Positions 1-12,888 are shown, counted from the stretch's first letter. The stretch: DNA of 64,000 bases from Dendrocalamus latiflorus (GCA_017311315.1 CM029664.1:40586278-40650277), one strand, 5' to 3'. The notes: generated by a model not told the origin, from the letters alone. Translations and numbers: made by a program.

Positions 1-1443
1 CAAGAGATTAGTCGGCAAGGAAAATAACTGAGAAGAGAAAACAAACTAAAGGCAAACACATGAACAGGAACTACACAAGACTGCAGAGGAGAGCTACCAC
101 ATTGACCAAAAACCAGAGCTGCTGCCCCACTATTTTTTTTCTGGGCAAAAGCACTAAAAGAAGGCAACCAAGGGCTCACAAAATCTGCACAGACTAGCTG
201 CTGAAAAGTAGTCTCTATTGCAGAAAATTAAAAGCAAAAAGGGGGGCTAAACCTGCTGCAAAGAACATGCTAAAAGAGCACAAAATTGCTGCCAATTAGG
301 ACTGCATGCACTTGCTGTCCAGCAGCTAAAAACTGCACAAAGAGCCTGCTATTTACTGCATAAAACGTCCTGGCCGAGAGTAGCACAAAGAAAAGAAGAA
401 AAGCTGCCAACGAGTGGACTGTTGTTGCTGCAAAAATAGAAATTCGGCAGCCAAAGTAAATGCCAAGAACAGCACTTGAATCAACTGAACATGGCAGAAA
501 GAAGAAGAAATCAGCAAAGGAATATCTTAAGAAAATGCTTGGCCGGCCGGATTGAATTAATAGCCGAACTGTATTGCAGCCTCACGGCACTTCACATTGT
601 CAAAACAAGCAGGAAATAAAAAGGAAATGACAGCCAAACAGAGAACTAAATTGCGCACACAACAGGAAGTCAAATTAGCCAAGATCTCACAAAGATTCAT
701 ACGGAGAAATGTATGATTACATGAGGTTTCTACTGCCACTCATCTCATCATCAAGAACTCATACACAAGGAGTCCCTATACGCCTGGAGAGCATAGAGAG
801 AACCTCTCACATTCTCTCTTTCTCAATAAGCAAAGACTAGAAGTAAACCCTAATCCCTCTCTAAAATCATCCTCGTGCAGCTTTTCTCTCTTCCTCTCTT
901 CCTTTAGTGCAGCTTTGCGTTTTTACCGAAACGACCCTCGTGCACCTTCCAGGAATCTTCCTCCTTTCTTGCCTCGCAAGCCTCGCAGCCACCTCGAACC
1001 CTCGCTGTCTTCGACACCTCCCGACCGTTCTGACCTCAGCGCCACCTGCGCGTAATCCGGTCCACCGTGTCTCGCCACGACTCCGCCTCGACGTCCTCGA
1101 GTCCTCGCCGTCTTCGGCACAGCTCGACCATTCTAACCTCAGCGCCACCTGCGCCTAGTCCGGTCACCCGTGCCTCGCCACGACTCCGTCTCGATGTCCT
1201 GCAGCCATCACAGACAAGAAACAAATCAAATAGCACCGCTCGATACATGAAAGCATAAATGCATTAATGAAATAGCCCAAACCTGACAAGTCGACATACT
1301 AAGCAACATAACTATTTTGATCAGGTTTGACCAAGTTCGACCACGCAACGACATGGTCCGAACCAACCAAATCAAACTCGACTTCCCTAAACCGATGTCA
1401 ATTACTCATCACACACACCGGATGACCTCCACATGATCTCTCA
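1..1443 (-). repeat. 3' LTR of the Sirevirus (truncated by window edge)
   Basis: Base 1 aligns with base 9,489 of the right LTR, so about 189 bp are missing off the window. The inner end is at 1,443, ending in CA on the plus strand and followed directly by a polypurine tract. Relative to the right LTR this copy lacks about 145 bp after position 870, where a short CT-rich stretch replaces the region 10,371-10,540. The rest is nearly identical, with scattered substitutions. Confidence 0.93.
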
Positions 1444-3135
1444 ATCTCCCCCTTGATGAGTATATTGACAAACCCCGAAAAAGCACAAAGTTGAGTTTGA
1501 AATGCAAGAAAGAAGCCAAACATGGTCCAAAAGAAGAAAATGAAGGTAATGACTATATCGACACAAGGAGCAAAAAGAAAGAACAAGTTTTCCTCAAAGC
1601 TCCCAAAATAGCTTTTTCTACCACAATTCTCCCCCTTTTGGCAATAAACACATCAAGGATGCAAGGAAGAGAACAAGTCATGAAAATGGATGAAATAGCT
1701 GAAGTTTGATTATTCTAAGCATTTAGAGCCATGAGAATTATCCAAGATGACCAACATGTTTTACATCAAGCCATAACTCAATAGAATGCTATCTAGATCA
1801 TGACAGGATATATATAAACCAGCTAAACCAAATAGATGACAATCTGAAATTTAGTGCAATTCATGAGCATGTCAAGTCATCCATGATAAAAGTCTAGCTA
1901 GAGGTATCTAAGGATGATGCAAACCATGTCAATAAGCTAAGCGGAACCAAGAAGCTAGTATTGAGTCAAATTAGAGTGCTACAAACTCAAGAGTGAAACA
2001 TTTGTTTAAGTACTTGTAATCTTTGTAATTTTAGCAAATTGAGCACAAATGATAAGTTTTTCTTTAGACATCTCATGATTGTTGCCGACCAGATTTTTGT
2101 TTTATCATGTGCTAGATCTCAAGCCTTATGCGACCACTCCAAGCAAGAAGCTTAAGGAGATGATCTTGGTCATCCAAAACTCCCCCTGAGTTCATGCCTT
2201 GTGCACTTGCAAGCCGTCTCATGAGAAAGAATTGGTGAGATCAGTGTTTTCGCACAAAAGAGATATTTTTGCTTTTTAACATGTTGTACTAACTTATGCT
2301 GCATCAAGAGACTAAAATAGCTCGATCTAAGGCTCAATAGAGATTCTACGCTCAACTTAGCCTATTTGACATGGCATGAATCATAAAAGGATAACTAGAG
2401 AAAGACTACTCTCAAGAGCGAGTATGACAAGTTTTAATTCAAGTTGAGCAATTTAAATTAACTTATCATGGCAAAAGCTAGTCTACACATATGAAGTCAT
2501 GATCAATCTAGCAATGAAGCACAAATCATGGCAGGATGTAAAGCGATGTAAACATGTCATGAAAGGATAATAATCAAGGCTCAATGTAGGTATTTACAAT
2601 GCAGAATGACGTGCAAGAAATCCAGCTCCCCCTCAACATGTGATGCAACTTTTAGTTCAGATTGAGTTAAGTCAATATTAAGTTCCAGAAGCTCCCAAAT
2701 GAACTCCCCCTGAACCAAAGCAATAAGCAAGAGAGACTGGCAAAGAAAATCCGAAAGGGCAGTCCTTAAAGCACAGACAAGATATAGAGGATAATATGGC
2801 TCAGACTGACTCTCATCTACCCCATATGACTCGAGGACTATCAGCTGATCTGCTAACAACCTAGGGAGCAAACACGTACCCTGTCTACCCGAGAGTGACC
2901 CAACCCTCGCTAGAACCCACAAGAAGTGAGTAAGCTCAACCTAGAGAGAAGAGAGACAGCTAACAAGCAGCATCTTAGAGTCACAAGATAAGAGCAAGAA
3001 GTCTAAATGCTAGACAAGAAGACCACTCTAACCTATGCTAGAAGGACTATCCCGAATGCACCCAAAATATAATGCAACAGAAAGGAGCAAGAGCATAATT
3101 AATATAATAAAGCAGTAAAACACAAAGCTCCCCCT
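1444..3135 (-). other. Non-coding tail with multiple polypurine tracts
   Basis: Between the end of RNase H and the 3' LTR there is about 1.7 kb without a convincing protein. On the plus strand it contains repeated CTCCCCCT-type tracts near 1,446, 1,629, 2,180, 2,626, 2,704 and 3,128; these read AGGGGGAG on the element's sense strand. Only the tract abutting the LTR (1,444-1,454) is positioned as the canonical plus-strand primer. Multiple polypurine tracts in this position are a described Sirevirus hallmark. The 113-residue open frame at 2,581-2,922 (minus) shows no recognisable domain; some Sireviruses carry an envelope-like gene here, but I see no support for one. Confidence 0.75.
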
Positions 3136-6100
3136 CACAACAGTCCGTAAGGACAAACCACTCCAAGCTCTCCCCGCAGAGCTGAAAACCTAGAGCTATC
3201 CAATGGCTTGGTAAAGATATCAGCCAACTGGTGGTCACTCTCCACAAACTGGAGCACTATGTCACCCTTCTCCACATGATCTCGAAGGAAGTGATATCGA
3301 ATATCAATGTGCTTGGTCCGAGAATGCTGCACTGGGTTCTTAGCAATGTTAATTGCAGAAGTGTTATCACAAAAGAGTGGAACACTGTTGATAACTAACC
3401 CAAAGTCCCGCAGGGTCGAGACCATCCAAAGCACCTGGCTACAGCAACTGGCTGCAGCAACGTACTCGGCTTCTGCAGTGGACTGTGCAACTCCGGACTG
3501 CTTCCTCGAGGACCAGGAAACGAGAGAAGTGCCAATGAATTGGCAGGTGCCAGAAGTGCTCTTCCTATCTATCCTACAGCCGGCAAAGTCTGCATCCGAA
3601 TAGGCTCTCAAGGAAAGACAGGATGAGGAAGAGTATCAGATACCATAGTCAATGGTAGCTCGAAGGTACCGAAGAATGCGTTTCACCGTCTGGCGGTGAG
3701 ATACGCGAGGAGAAGCCTGAAACCGAGCACAAAGACACACAGCAAAGTGTATGTCCGGTCTCGAGGCAGTGAGGTACAAGAGGGAGTTAATCATGCTGTG
3801 ATACTCCTTCTGATCAACTGGCTCACCATCCTCGTCTGGGTCAAGAGTGGCAGAAGATGTCATGGGAGTCGACACAGGCTTACCATCAGACATGTCGAAG
3901 CGTTTTAGGAGGTCTCGAGTGTACTTGCCCTAATGCAAGAAATGTACCCTCCTGAGTCTGCTTGATCTGGAAGCCAAGGAAGAAGGTCAACTCGCACATC
4001 ATGCTCATCTCAAACTCGGTGCTCATGACATCCGAGAACTGTGAAACGAGAGCATAAGAAAAGCCGCCAAAGATGATGTCGTCCACATAAATCTGGACGA
4101 GCAAAAGGTCGGTGCCATGCCGGCGAATGAACAAGGTCTTATCTACCTTACCCATCTCGAAACCATGACTCAACAGGTAGGACTTAAGCCTCTCATACCA
4201 AGCTCTAGGGGCCTGCTTAAGTCCATACAAGGCTTTGGAAAGTTTGTAGACATGGTTTGGGTATTTGGGGTTCTCGAAACCTGGAGGCTGTCTCACATAG
4301 ACTTCATCCTCAATGAAGCCATTAAGGAAGGCACTCTTGACATCCATCTGGTAAAGTTTGAAGCCCTTAGAAGCCGCAAAAGCAAGCAGGATTCTAATGG
4401 CCTCAAGTCTAGCTACAGGAGCAAAGGCCTCCTCAAAATCTAGACCCTCAACCTGGGAGAAGTCCTGAGCTACCAGTCTAGCCTTGTTTCGAACAACCAC
4501 CCCATCCTCACTCTGCTTGTTCTTGAACACCCACTTAGTCCCAATGATATTGTGACCTCGAGGGGGCTCAACAAGCGACCAGACCTTGTTTCTCTCAAAA
4601 TTCTCTAACTCCTCATGCATGGCATTGACCCAAGACTCGTCAGAGAGAGCATGACTAACATCCTTGGGCTCAAAGGAGGCAACAAAGGCAGAATAGAGAC
4701 AGAAAAGTGACGTGCCTGACTTTGAGCGTGTGACTCGCTCAAAGAGGTCTCCAATAATCTGCTCGGAAGGATGCCTTTTTTGGATATGTCGAGTAGGTCC
4801 AGGATGTGATGAAGAAGTGGCCTCTACCTCATGAACTGATTAGGTAGGAACAGAGCCACTAGCTCTAGAGGAAGCAGAAGGCATGGGCTGATCTCCTTGA
4901 GGTGCGGTGGAAGAAGGCACATCAAGGGGTGGCTGAGGAACTGGATCGGGTAGAAAACCCTCATCTCCATCGTCCTCATCATCCACAAAAATGGGCTCGG
5001 AATGCTCTAAAGAACCTGAGATATCGAGCCTAGTCCCCGGACTGACCTCGTCAAAGGTCACCTCACAGGTCTCTACCAATTTACTATATTCGCAGTTCCA
5101 AACCCGATAAGCCCGCGAAGAAGTCGAGTAGCCTAGAAAGATCCCATCACAAGAACGTGACTCGAACTTGTCTAGGTTCCCGGACTTCAAAATGAAGTAC
5201 TTGCAACCAAACATGCGAAAATGAGAGACACTAGGCTTTCGCCCATATCTCAACTCATAAGAAGTGCGATGCAAGTGTGCCCGTAGAAAAACTCGATTGG
5301 AAACATGTCACGCGGTCGCAATAGCCTCAGCCCAAAACTTCCTAGGTGTAGAGTACTCATCGAGCATCGTCCTGGCCATCTCGACCAAGGTACGGTTCTT
5401 CCTCTCCACGACGCCATTCTGCTGTGGGACGTGCGGAGAAGAGAACTGGTGCTCTACACCTGTCTCATCACAGAACCTTTCAAAGTAGGAATTCTTGAAC
5501 TCCGTGCCATTATCACTGCGGATTGCTCGTAAGGCACCTGGAAGCTCAACAGAAAGCCTACTAAAAACATCACAGAAATGTGTAAACGTCTCATCCTTCG
5601 AGGCTAAGAAAAACACCCAAGAATACCTCGAGAAGTCATCGACCACGACAAGAACATACCACTTCCCTCCTGCTGACTGCACTCGAGCTGGTCCAACTGT
5701 GTCCATGTGGAGCAGCTGTCCCGGTGCATCGGTCATAGTTACTGTGACCGGAGGGTGAGAGACGGCAACCATCTTGGCGTGCCGGCATGGAGCGCAAATA
5801 AGATCTCTGACCATCTTGAGTTTTGGCAGACCACGAACGAGGTCGTGGCCGCTAACTCGGGTCAAATGGTCAAATCCAATATGACCAAGTCTCCTATGCC
5901 AGAAACAAAGATCACGGGACTCCGAAGTAACTAAACACCGGAGAGGATCACCAGAAGACTCAGAAAAATCAGCACGAAAGATCCTCCCAAAACGAGAAAT
6001 CCCGCAAACCAGACCACCCGAAGAATCAAGAATTTTACAATTATTTTTCTTGAAGCTCACCTCGTAACCGTCATCGGTAAGCTGAGAAACTGAAAGCAAA

Positions 6101-6336
6101 TTATATCGCAGCTTACTAACGAAAGCAACATCTTTCAAGATGAAAGAATCATTTACGCGCACTGTACCTTTGGCGATGACGCGCCTAGATGAAGCATCTC
6201 CGAAGGTGATCGTCTCATCACCTGGAGCACGGGCAAGGGAAGAAAACCAACGGGAGTCTCCGGTCATGTGTCGTGAACACCCGGAGTCTACGAGCCAAAC
6301 CTTTCCCTTCCCTGCCCGGCGAACCTGAGTCAAACA
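3135..6336 (-). pseudogene. Sirevirus pol (protease, integrase, RT, RNase H), broken
   Basis: Domains in order on the minus strand: aspartic protease with active-site motif LVDSGCSRHMTG (about 6,290); GAG-pre-integrase with HRRLGH (about 5,890); integrase core with MDTVGP, RSDNGTEF and PQQNGVVERKNRT; Copia reverse transcriptase with DVKSAFLNG and catalytic IYVDD (about 4,090); and RNase H with YSDADFAG and a TKHIDIRYHFLRD tail. Breaks: in-frame stops at 5,308-5,310, 4,840-4,842 and 3,636-3,638, each with family-like sequence continuing in the same frame, and a frameshift near 3,930 inside reverse transcriptase. The region 6,340-6,730 between gag and protease has no clean frame. The protein would act in the cytoplasmic virus-like particle (reverse transcription) and the nucleus (integration). 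Confidence 0.92.
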
Positions 6337-6736
6337 GAGAGTAAAGTCTCAGTACTAGGGTAAATCAAAAGTGATTTTGCCACCCAATACTGAGTAACAC
6401 GTCGAGCAGATGAAGTAGTCAAACACGACTGACCTCTATCTACCCTACGCTCTCTGTCACTCAAAGAAGTAGAAGGTCTCTGTGTAGACCTGAAGCTGTT
6501 GCTAGTTCCGACTGCTACGGGTGAGCGAGTCGGAGCACCGGCAACACGCTGAACACGCCGCGGGTAGTCATCTCGACGAGGAAAACGAGATCTACCCTCA
6601 GAACGGCGGAAGTCACGACCAAAGGAAGCATGAGGACGAAAACCAGAAAACTCGGAAAAACCAAGTCCTCGATGCTGCCAAACCCATCAACAGACGCAAC
6701 CCTAGACCTCGTGTTGGTCTTAGGTGTACTCAGAGC

Positions 6737-9243
6737 CTAGGGCTGACCCTGAATACGCCTAAGATCACGAACACGGTCTCTACACGCTATCTTGGCGCGC
6801 CTGAAGCATCGATCGATCAGATGTCCATCCTTCAGACAGAAGGCACAATGATACTTCACTTTCTGAGAGGTAGAAGTAGCATGATGAGGCTTCGCCTTCT
6901 GAGAGGCCGAAGCTGCAGGTGGAATCACCTTGCTGTCAGAAATCCCTTGGACAAATCCCGCAGACTTAAATTGGACTTTCTCAGTCTTGTGCTCAGTCTC
7001 GATCACACCTGGTGCTATGGGTCTGAGCACGACAGGTGGATGCTTCCTCATGTCCTCATAGAAATCATATCCTAGACCCTGATTAAATCTGCAAATCTTG
7101 GATTGGTCTAGAATAAGATTAAGCTTCTCCTTGCCGCCTATAAATCTCTCGAGAGTGTTCATAAGGTACTGACACTCCCGAAAGAGAGCGGTGCAAGAAG
7201 AGCACCGAGAAGAAGAGACAGCAGAAGGTAAGGGAGTAGAAGAAGAACCAACAGTAGAGGAAAGAATGGCTTGTGCATGCACAGACTCTGAGGAGACAGT
7301 TCTACTACTAGCAGATTGGTTCACGTCACTAGGCGTCTCTACCTTACCCTGGGGCTTCTCCCCCTCACCAGCACACACATCACAACAAGATTGTGGCTTC
7401 TCTAGTAAGTCCTTAGTTAGCTTCACACATTTATCATTCAAAGCAACGAGTTCAAGTTTTAGTTGAGTACAACTATTGCATGGTGAGCTAACAGGATCCT
7501 TAGTCGCATACTGAGCCATTTTCTTGTTGTTGTGAATCATTTCTTGAAACTGTTTGGAAACAGATTCAAGTTCAGTAGTTAATCTAGGACAGTTCAAGCA
7601 TGAAGCAGCTGGTTCAAGCAACCAAGCATACAACTCAGAAATTTTATGATCTGCCCGTTTTAGGTTCATCTTCAAATTATTACAACTTTCACAAGTCTCG
7701 GGCAGATCAAGGAGCATGGTATGAAGACCTCTAAAAGCGTTGTCCTTATCCTCACATGAGGTACAAGCAATAGTCTCAACAGAAGTAGATGAAACAGGAA
7801 CTACCCTACTCATCTCAAGCTCAGCCAAGAGACTAATATTCTCCATCTTAACAAGATCATGTGAGGTCCTTAGTTTCTCCATGTCACCCAACAGAGCACA
7901 GCATGTATCACAATCATCACTTGAGGGAGCAGATGTAAGAGCAATAATCTCTAGTGACAATCTATCTACTTTCTTCTCTAACTCGATACACCTAGCCCTA
8001 GCTCTAGCATGAAATCCACCTAGCTTAAGAAAAGCATGATTGAGCTGGTCGTAGGTGGGGCATACCTCGTCCGAGTCGGAGTACAGTTCGCTGTCGCTCA
8101 GTTCGCCCTCAAGGGTCATGAAGCACATGCCGGAGAAGTCGTCGCCGCCCTTGGGGTCTTGGTCACCCGTCCCGTCGTCGTCGCTCCATCCCTCCACCTC
8201 GCTGAGGTCGAGGTCGTCGAAGGCGGTGAGGACGCGATGGAACAGCTTCTTGGTTTTGCCAAGGTTGCGGAACTTCTTCTTGCCTTGTGTAGGAGCTGGA
8301 GGCTTCTTGTTGCGGTTCTTGTCGGTGTAGTCGATCTTGCCCGAACCGCCGTAGTCATTCTTGCTCTTCTCCAGCTTGGGGCAGTTTGCCCGAATGTGGT
8401 TGGGGCCACCACACTCGAAGCAAATGACTGGCCCGTCTCTCTTTCTGTCCCTCCTCCTCTTGTAAGCATGAGAGAACTTCCGAGCAAGGAGGGCCAGCTG
8501 TTCATCCTCAAGCTCCTCTAACTGATCATCAGTTACGTCACATAGAGCAGCAAGGGAGAAACCACAAAGTGAATCGGAAGAACAACCGAAGCCAAAGTGG
8601 GATCAGTGACTAGAGCCATCGACTGCGACTTCGACTTGCGAGAGACAATGTCAATCTCGTGAGTCTTGAGGCGTGAGTACAACGCATCAAGAGTCAAAGT
8701 CGAGAGGTCGGTGGTGTCCTTGATGGTAGTCACCTTCATCTTCCAAACACGACGGTCGAGTGCAGCGAGCATCTGACGAGTGTTGTCCGAGTCGGGGTAT
8801 GTGAGACTGACCGCTCGGAGGTTGCTCAAAATCTTATGAAAACGCGTAAAACACTCATCCAAAGACTCACCAGCAAGCATATCAAATTTGTTGTAGTCAC
8901 GCTTGAACTGGTCCTGTCTCACCGTCTTAATCTGGGTGGTGCCCTCATGGTATGCATCGAGGGTCTCCCAGATATCGAAGGTGGACGAAAGATGAGATAT
9001 GCGGTCAAACTCGCTATGACTCAGGCCCTGGATAATGATGTTCCTTGCCTTAGCGTTCGCCTCAACATCATGCATATTTCCAGCATTAATGTTATCATCG
9101 GCAGGAACAACAAATCGGACCTTGACCTTGCGCCAGATGGCATACCCCTGAGCCTGGATATATGTCTCCATTCGGCTCTTCTAGAAAGGGTAATCGATGC
9201 CATCAAAGACGGTAGGCTTGGTCGAGTACTTGTCCGTCGCCAT
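6737..9243 (-). pseudogene. Sirevirus gag polyprotein, broken
   Basis: The start is the ATG at 9,243, whose product begins MATDKYSTKPTVFDG, a typical Copia gag opening 40 bp downstream of the primer-binding site. An amber codon at 9,181-9,183 sits where the family normally has Trp (YPF-stop-KSRMETYI). The UBN2-type capsid region runs to about 8,600, then a 1-nt frameshift near 8,588 moves the frame. The continuing frame carries the first zinc knuckle CFECGGPNHIRANC (about 8,430), an acidic segment, a long Cys-containing coiled-coil-like region, and a second knuckle CAFCLKDGHLIDRC (about 6,870). It ends at 6,737. Gag forms the virus-like particle and binds RNA. The unusually long C-terminal extension fits Sirevirus gags. 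Confidence 0.88.
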
Positions 9244-9285
9244 GGCTCTTGAGACCGGTTAAGATCTATTGAAAAGAGCTAACCG

Positions 9286-9297
9286 TCTCTGATACCA
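9286..9297 (-). other. Primer-binding site (initiator tRNA-Met type)
   Basis: The minus strand reads TGGTATCAGAGA two bases after the 5' LTR end, matching the usual initiator-Met-tRNA primer site of plant Copia elements. Confidence 0.9.
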
Positions 9298-9299
9298 GT

Positions 9300-11076
9300 T
9301 GTTGGATCGGAAACGGCAACAGAGGGGGGTGAATGGTGCGTTTTGAAAATCGCCCCCAAGTCTCCACACGAAATTTCCTCTCCGTTAGCTAAAAAGCTAT
9401 GAAGCAAGAAATTTGAGTGCTCAAAAATTAAATATGGAACAGAAGACTGAGCAGAAGACCTTTCAAAAATAAACCACTAAGACCCCCACAAGAGATTAGT
9501 CGGCAAGGAAAATAACTGAGAAGAGAAAACAAACTAAAGGCAAACACATGAATAGGAACTACATAAGACTGCAGAGGAGAGCTACCACATTGACCAAAAA
9601 CCAGAGCTGCTGCCCCACAATTTTTTTTCTGGGCAAAAGCACTAAAAGAAGGCAACCAAAGGCTCACAAAATCTGCACAGACTAGCTGCTGAAAAGTAGT
9701 CTCTATTGCAGAAAATTGAAACCAAAAAGGGGGCTAAACCTGCTGCAAAGAACATGCTAAAAGAGCACAAAATTGCTGCCAATTAGGACTGCATGCACTT
9801 GTTGCCCAGCAGCTAAAAACTGCACAAAGAGCCTGCTATTTACTGCATAAAACGTCCTGGCCGAGAGTAGCACAAAGAAAAGAAGAAAAGCTGCCAACGA
9901 GTGGACTGTTCTTGCTGCAAAAATAGAAATTCTGCAGCCAAAGGAAATGCCAAGAACAACACTTGAATCAACTGAACATGGCAGAAAGAAGAAGAAATCA
10001 GCAAAGGAATATCTTAAGAAAATGCTTGGCCGGCCGGATTGAATTACTAGCCGAACTGTATTGCTGCTTCACGGCACTTCACATTGTCAAAACAAGCAGG
10101 AAATAAAAAGGAAATGATAGCCAAACAAAGAACTAAATTGCGCACACAACAAGAAGTCAAATTAGCCAAGATCTCACAAAGATTCATACGGAGAAATGTA
10201 TGATTACATGAGGTTTCTACTGCCACTCATCTCATCATCAAGAACTCATACACAAGGAGTCCCCATACGCCTGGAGAGCATAGAGAGAACCTCTCACCTT
10301 CTCTCTTTCTCTCTTTCTCAATAAGCAAAGACTAGAAGTAAACCCTAATCCCTCTCTAAAATCATCCTCACATTTCATACAAGGAGAGAGCTAAATAAAA
10401 CCCTAACTCTTACAACCACTCTCTCAATTTCAGCACAACCTCTCCCTCTCCTTTTATATCCTCCCACTAATGGGTTTGCACATGCTTTACCCATTAGGTC
10501 ACCACCTACTTGATGCTTTATCCAAACCCGCTTCCTTTACTGCAGCTTTGCGCTTTTACCGAAACGCCCTGCGCGCACCTTTTAGGAAGCTTTCTCCTTT
10601 CTTGCCTCGCAAGCCTCGCAGCCACCTCGAACCCTCGCTGTCTTCGACACCTCCCGACCGTTCTGACCTCAGAGCCACCTGCGCCTAATCCGGTCCACCG
10701 TGTCTCGCCACGACTCCGCCTCGATGTCCTCGAGTCCTCGCCGTCTTCGGCACAGCTCGACCATTCTGACCTCAGCGCCACCTGCGCCTAGTCCGGTCAC
10801 CCGTGCCTCGCCACGACTCCGTCTCGATGTCCTGCAGCCATCACAGACAAGAAACAAATCAAATAGCACCGCTCGATACATGAAAGCATAAATGCATTAA
10901 TGAAATAGCCCAAACCTGACAAGTCGACATACTAAGCAACATAACTATTTTGATCAGGTTTGACCAAGTTCGACCACGCAACGACATGGTCTGAACCAAC
11001 CAAATCAAACTCGACTTCCCTAAACCGATGTCAATTACTCATCACACACACGGGATGACCTCCACATGGTCTCTCA
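9300..11076 (-). repeat. 5' LTR of the Sirevirus
   Basis: The 1,777-bp LTR has TG...CA ends: TGTTGGATCGG at 9,300 on the plus strand and CTCTCA at 11,071-11,076. It is the longer of the two LTRs and keeps the 145-bp segment lost from the left copy. It contains a TATATCCTCC stretch and GC/CpG-rich blocks. The small open frames at 10,470-10,891 lie in both LTR copies and are not genes. Confidence 0.94.
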
Positions 11077-11222
11077 ACTCCTATTAAATTTAACCAATAA
11101 TTATACATTACTAACAACTAGACTTCAAAAATAATCATACAATGTAATCGTAGATGAAAATTTCAACAACACAATACTCAATAAATTAAACTTAAGATGA
11201 ACCAAATAATCACTAAGATAGA

Positions 11223-11226
<4 letters not shown>

Positions 11227-11309
<83 letters not shown>
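11227..11309. repeat. (AT)n microsatellite, about 80 bp
   Basis: Uninterrupted AT dinucleotides. Confidence 0.97.
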
Positions 11310-11312
<3 letters not shown>

Positions 11313-12525
11313 CTACTTATGTAAATATAGTAAACCATGGCATCTTTAGAAACTAAAGAAAGTTTTTTTTACCTTTTTCTAGTTATGCCAAAACATTAAA
11401 TTGTGCCATCTAATCAGTTAAATTAATAATTTTTCATGACTACGTCCAACAACAACCGATTCTGAACGGCAATCTTCTAAAATTCATAACTTCTATTCTA
11501 CCCATTCAAAATTCATATTCTTGAATTCTTTAGAATTTTTAAGAAATTACCTACCCTTTTCATGTAGAGCAAATACCTAAATTATTCCATATACTAATTT
11601 TAATCTCCTGTTCATTTCAATGCTACCAATTGACTATAATTCTCCATACAACAAGTTTATAAAAATCATAAGTAAAAAATTTAACAATCCAAACGACATG
11701 ATTAAATATTCTACAGAAAGTTTGTAAAATTCTCTACATCTATCTAGTTGATGATATTTTTCAATTATGCCCATACTACGGTGCCGTTCATATTTGCTTT
11801 TGGCTTTGCCTTATAAATAGCAACAACTGTAGAGAAGCTTGTGGAGAGAGACACTTGCATGCAATTTTGACCGATATAAATAAAGTCACTACAATGTGTA
11901 CTAGAATCAGCTGGTAGACCCTATTTTGAAAAACACTCTGTTTGAAAATTAGGTATTGTAGAAAAGCAGCTTTTAAAAGCTAATAATACAAACAGGCCTG
12001 TGCGTAAGATAGTAATATAAAAGTTACCACAGACTAACCGATCTACTAATCGATTATCTGATAAACACTTACTACTTTCCTCTTTAATCTTGATTTTAAT
12101 CTCTACTAAAAGATGAGCAAAACAGAGATAAATATCCATATCATTAACCATATGATGAACATCAAAACCCAATCTCTTTCGCACTTTTCCTTTCCTTCTC
12201 CCTCCTGATATCTTCCCTTGCTTTCTTCCTATTTTTCTCCCTACGCTTGACGCGCTGAGGCCCACACGACGACCTGCCGCCGGTACGGCGAACGTGCGGC
12301 ATCGCTCCTGCACGCACGTGCGCGCGCTCGGGCAGGCGATGCTAGCGCACACGTGCTACGCGGGCTGGCGGGAACACGCTGCGCCGCAGGCATCGTGCAG
12401 CAAGCGCAAGCGCTGGCGAGTGCGCCGATCGCCCGTCGATGGAAAAAGGGGTACGACTCGAGCCGGAGGAAAAAAATTTATTGGCATGCGGTGGCACTAC
12501 GGAAACAGGAAAACCTGGCATCTAG
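11310..12525. other. Intergenic, no gene seen
   Basis: AT-rich sequence with no supported coding region. About 11,780-11,996 resembles a hAT-type MITE of grasses: a GTGCCGTTCATATTTGC start and an AATACAAACAGGCCTG end, similar to sequence at 27,215-27,300. The segment 12,245-12,470 is GC-rich with a weak open frame on each strand and no recognisable domain. Confidence 0.5.
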
Positions 12526-12888
12526 GAATGGGGCTTCTCTATCCCCTTCTCCCTATTCCCCTCCCTATTCTCTCAATCTAAACCACTCACATCTCATCTA
12601 ATGGCTAGTTTTTTATATTTTCATCATTTGCCCATCCACCATAAATAAAAAAAATACAGAAAAAATAAAATTTATTTTTGTACTATAAATTTTTTTACAG
12701 AAAAAAATAAAATTATAATTTCTGTAAAAAAAATTACAATAAAAAAATAAATTTTATTTTTTCTGTATTTTTTTATTATTTATAATGGATGGGCAAATGG
12801 TGAAAATACAAAAAAAAACTAACCATTGGATGAGATTTGAGTGGTTTAGATTAAGAGAATAGGGAGAGGGGATAGGGAAGCGCCATTC
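12526..12888. mobile_element. Mutator-like MITE with 9-bp target duplication
   Basis: The 363-bp element has imperfect inverted termini: GAATGGGGCTTCTCTATCCC on the left, and the right end reverse-complements to GAATGGCGCTTCCCTATCCC. Symmetry continues inward through AACCACTCACATCTCATC and the AT-rich centre, so the whole element can fold on itself. It is flanked by a perfect direct repeat GGCATCTAG (12,517-12,525 and 12,889-12,897). A 9-bp duplication is the Mutator superfamily hallmark. No coding capacity. Confidence 0.88.

Larger units (their letters stand above)
1..11076 (-). mobile_element. Copia LTR retrotransposon, Sirevirus-like, left end outside window
   Basis: Reading on the minus strand, the order is 5' LTR (9,300-11,076), primer-binding site, gag, protease, integrase, reverse transcriptase, RNase H, a non-coding stretch with repeated polypurine tracts, and 3' LTR (1-1,443, cut by the window). 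Integrase before reverse transcriptase defines Copia. The very long gag with two zinc knuckles and the multiple polypurine tracts before the 3' LTR point to the Sirevirus lineage; this is family knowledge applied to what is seen. Gag and pol carry several stops and at least two frameshifts, so this copy is not autonomous as it stands. The 5 bp after the right LTR (ACTCC, 11,077-11,081) would be the target duplication, but its partner lies outside the window. Confidence 0.93.

Noticed and set aside
2581..2922. 113-codon frame as a possible Sirevirus envelope-like gene
   Set aside because: No membrane-protein pattern convincing enough, too short, and interrupted by polypurine tracts.
10470..10891. 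Overlapping open frames of 60-93 codons, also near 867-1,258
   Set aside because: Present in both LTRs of the Sirevirus; LTR sequence, not genes.
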